The notes under the pieces are model-generated. The model was not told the DNA's origin and did no database searches. It saw only the letters and a program-made list of their open reading frames with translations. From the NCBI GenBank assembly GCA_019638235.1, contig JAHBUE010000001.1:1164492-1228491 (forward strand): a DNA stretch of 64,000 bases. The letters are read 5' to 3'. This DNA is from Cyclobacteriaceae bacterium (lineage in GTDB: Bacteria; Bacteroidota; Bacteroidia; Cytophagales; Cyclobacteriaceae). The position numbers were made by a program, and so were the translations under genes. Below, one piece after another: positions 61,943-64,000 of this stretch (positions are counted from its first letter, which is position 1; each line of letters begins with the position of its first letter).

Positions 61943-64000
61943 ATGCTGAAATGGTATAACGATCTTGACATTACTACTAAAATCACAATACTTGTACTTA
62001 TTCTCAGTATTGCAGCGGTGAGCGCTATAAGCTTTTTCACCTTTGATTTCAACAGAAAGGCAGTAGCCGAAAAGTATCAGTACAGCCTTCAGGTTATTGC
62101 CGATACAAAAGCCGCTCATATCAACCAGTTTTTTGAAACCACTGCACGGGCCATTACATCCGTTCAAACCGGTCTGGATTCATCTGCCGGTATTGAATAT
62201 TTAATGGAACAAAAAAACATTTTTGGTTTTGATGAATTCTACCTCATCTCCGACAACGGTACAATTTTAGAAACAACCGATACAACTTTTCAAAGCAAGG
62301 TTTTTCTTGACCCGGACGGAACAAGTTTTTCATCCGCTCATTCGGGCGTTCATTATAGTGCAGTTTTCAAAAAAGAAGACACGTATTTTCTATATGTGTT
62401 TGCGCTTGCTCAAACTGCAAACGGTGAAGGGTTGCTCGTAGCGAAGCAAAATCTTAATAGCTTGTTTAAACCGTTAACCGATTACCGTGGTCTGGGCCAG
62501 ACCGGTGAAGTTATCGTGGGGAAATCGGATGCCGTTAACAAGAAAATTCTGTTGGTAAGCCCGTTGCGCACTGAATCAGGCGCAGCCATTAAAATATTCA
62601 ACATCATTGATCCGGAAGTAGCCGCATTTAAAACAGCGTTGGAAGGCAGGGCAGAAGGAACCGGAACCGGTATCGACTATCACAAAACAGAAGTTTTGCA
62701 GGTATGGCGTAAGTTGAACGCTCCCGGTTGGGTATTGGTAAGTAAAATGGATTTGGCAGAAGCCAATGGCGATGCAGCAGGGCTTTGGCAAATATTTATT
62801 ACTGTGGGTATCAGTATAATCCTGATAGCCCTTGCTGCAAGTATTTTGTATTCCCGCTCATTGCTGCAACCGATCAGTTCCATGCGCAACGCGCTTGAAC
62901 TTATTTCTCAGGGGATTTTACCGGATAAGATTGATGATAGTAACCGCGATGAATTTGGCAAGATGGCTGTAAAGATCAACGACCTTACTCACTCACTTAG
63001 AAAAAATGCCGATTTCGCGCAACGCATTGGCGAAGGAAAGTACGATACACACTTTACGCCTGCCAGCGATAACGACTTGTTGGGTATGTCGCTGTTGAAC
63101 ATGCGCCAGAACCTCATTGACAACGAACATAGGGATACTGAACGCAACTGGATTGTTCGTGGTGTGGCAGAAATCAGTGAAATGCTACGGCTTCACGATT
63201 CAATCGATTCCCTCAGCGATGATGTAGTAAAATTTATTTTAGACAAGATCGGGGCGATACAAGGCGCATTTTATGTAGTGGACGATGAGGGCAGCGAACG
63301 GATTATTGAAATGCGCGCCAGCTATGCCTATGGCCGTAAAAAATACCTGAAAACAAAATTCAAATTTGCCGAGGGGCTGGTAGGGCAAGCTGCCATAGAG
63401 AAAGATATTGTATTGCGCACTGAAATTCCGCATGAATATGTAACGCTTACATCCGGTATCCTGGGCGAGCAACGCCCAACCTGCATATTAGTTGTGCCGT
63501 TAATCACCAACGAAGAGGTATATGGTGTGCTGGAATACGCTGCCCTAAAGAAATTTGACCCTTCGCAAGTAAAATTTGTGCAGGAGTTAAGCTTGATACT
63601 CGCCCGCACCATCTTCAACATTAAAGTAAATGAGCGCACCCGCAAACTCCTCGAAGAATCGCAGGCTATGAGTGCCGAACTTCAGGAGAAACAGGAAGTA
63701 TTACGTCAGAATGCTGAAGAAATGCAGGCTACCCAGGAAGAACTGGAGCGCACCAACCAGGAACTTGAGCACCAGGTTGAAGAAGTTAACCGCACACAAA
63801 AGCGGATGCAGCTTCTCCTCGAAAACGCATCGGAAGTAATTACCATCTACGAAGAAGATGAAACCATCCGGTACATTTCGCCTTCGGTTGAAAGCATTTT
63901 GGGTTATGACCAGCGAGAGCTTATCGGCAAGAGCGATTTCGGCAACGTACACCCCGATTACAAGGAAGTGTACACCAACCTGTTCGCCCGGATGAAAGAA
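61943..64000 (+). CDS. Multidomain sensor protein (HAMP-GAF-PAS), 3' end outside the window
   Basis: 686 codons are open to the last base. Order: membrane helix 1 (ITILVLILSIAAVSAISFF, about 12-31), extracellular Cache-like domain (about 32-285, e.g. GEVIVGKSDAVNKKILLVSP), membrane helix 2 (IFITVGISIILIALAASIL, about 283-303), HAMP (LQPISSMRNALELISQG), GAF (AFYVVDDEGSERI to ILVVPLITNEEVYGVLEY, about 425-535), a long coiled coil (about 565-625, LQEKQEVLRQNAEEMQATQE) and a PAS domain (LLENASEVITIYEEDETI). A histidine kinase or further domains are likely beyond 64000. Last visible gene of the Che-type operon. Confidence 0.9.
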   Translation, partial: MLKWYNDLDITTKITILVLILSIAAVSAISFFTFDFNRKAVAEKYQYSLQVIADTKAAHINQFFETTARAITSVQTGLDSSAGIEYLMEQKNIFGFDEFYLISDNGTILETTDTTFQSKVFLDPDGTSFSSAHSGVHYSAVFKKEDTYFLYVFALAQTANGEGLLVAKQNLNSLFKPLTDYRGLGQTGEVIVGKSDAVNKKILLVSPLRTESGAAIKIFNIIDPEVAAFKTALEGRAEGTGTGIDYHKTEVLQVWRKLNAPGWVLVSKMDLAEANGDAAGLWQIFITVGISIILIALAASILYSRSLLQPISSMRNALELISQGILPDKIDDSNRDEFGKMAVKINDLTHSLRKNADFAQRIGEGKYDTHFTPASDNDLLGMSLLNMRQNLIDNEHRDTERNWIVRGVAEISEMLRLHDSIDSLSDDVVKFILDKIGAIQGAFYVVDDEGSERIIEMRASYAYGRKKYLKTKFKFAEGLVGQAAIEKDIVLRTEIPHEYVTLTSGILGEQRPTCILVVPLITNEEVYGVLEYAALKKFDPSQVKFVQELSLILARTIFNIKVNERTRKLLEESQAMSAELQEKQEVLRQNAEEMQATQEELERTNQELEHQVEEVNRTQKRMQLLLENASEVITIYEEDETIRYISPSVESILGYDQRELIGKSDFGNVHPDYKEVYTNLFARMKE

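Overview
The window looks like chromosomal DNA of a Bacteroidota bacterium, most likely a Cytophagales relative. The evidence is: two proteins with type IX secretion C-terminal sorting regions (36453-38441 and 54109-56607); many lipoproteins and outer-membrane beta-barrels of families typical of the phylum; several promoters of the TTG-N19/22-TAnnTTTG form; and a type II-C CRISPR-Cas9 locus with a Bacteroidota-style repeat. The order is an inference. No 16S gene or phylogenetic marker that I could place by eye is present.

Layout. 1-5.8 kb: 5'-truncated caspase-like protein, DUF2807 beta-solenoid, YigZ/IMPACT protein, MacB-type permease, and an operon of alpha/beta hydrolase, ECF sigma factor and a small membrane protein. 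6.0-15.3 kb: the CRISPR locus. It has 40 identical 36-bp repeats with 39 spacers; convergent to them are cas2, cas1, a REP-associated (HUH/Y1) transposase gene and cas9; a divergent tracrRNA lies upstream of cas9. 15.4-23.4 kb: MFS exporter, RNase D-like exonuclease, saccharopine-dehydrogenase-like enzyme, hotdog and Mpo1-like proteins, acetyltransferase-like protein, glycosyltransferase, DUF3667 protein and rsgA. 23.6-27.7 kb: a surface-glycan cluster with two Stealth phosphotransferases, a glycosyltransferase and a methyltransferase, interrupted by a collapsed IS30-type element. 27.9-35.3 kb: housekeeping and transport genes, including prfB with a programmed frameshift and crcB. 36.2 kb: tRNA-Lys with a decayed tRNA-like copy beside it. 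36.4-53.2 kb: T9SS cargo, a hybrid two-component protein, peptidases, pyrD, xerD, aroQ, marC, rnhA, a symporter and an acyltransferase. 53.2-57.65 kb: an accessory insertion holding a lipoprotein, a subtilase, an attC-like palindrome and a HigBA-like toxin-antitoxin pair. It is bounded by a gene-end scar and by a duplicated promoter/operator. 57.6-64 kb: a second saccharopine-dehydrogenase-like gene, cdd, and a CheR-CheB-GAF-sensor operon running off the window.

The most unusual object is the Cas9 operon. An intact-looking REP-associated tyrosine transposase gene sits between cas9 and cas1 and overlaps the cas9 stop codon by one base (TAATG), so it should be co-transcribed and translationally coupled with cas9. 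The same gene carries two perfect palindromes inside its reading frame. The repeat also contains a near-consensus Bacteroidota promoter whose predicted start is the repeat/spacer junction, and the tracrRNA has an exact -7 box that places its start at the first base of the anti-repeat. I saw no phage, plasmid or complete IS element.
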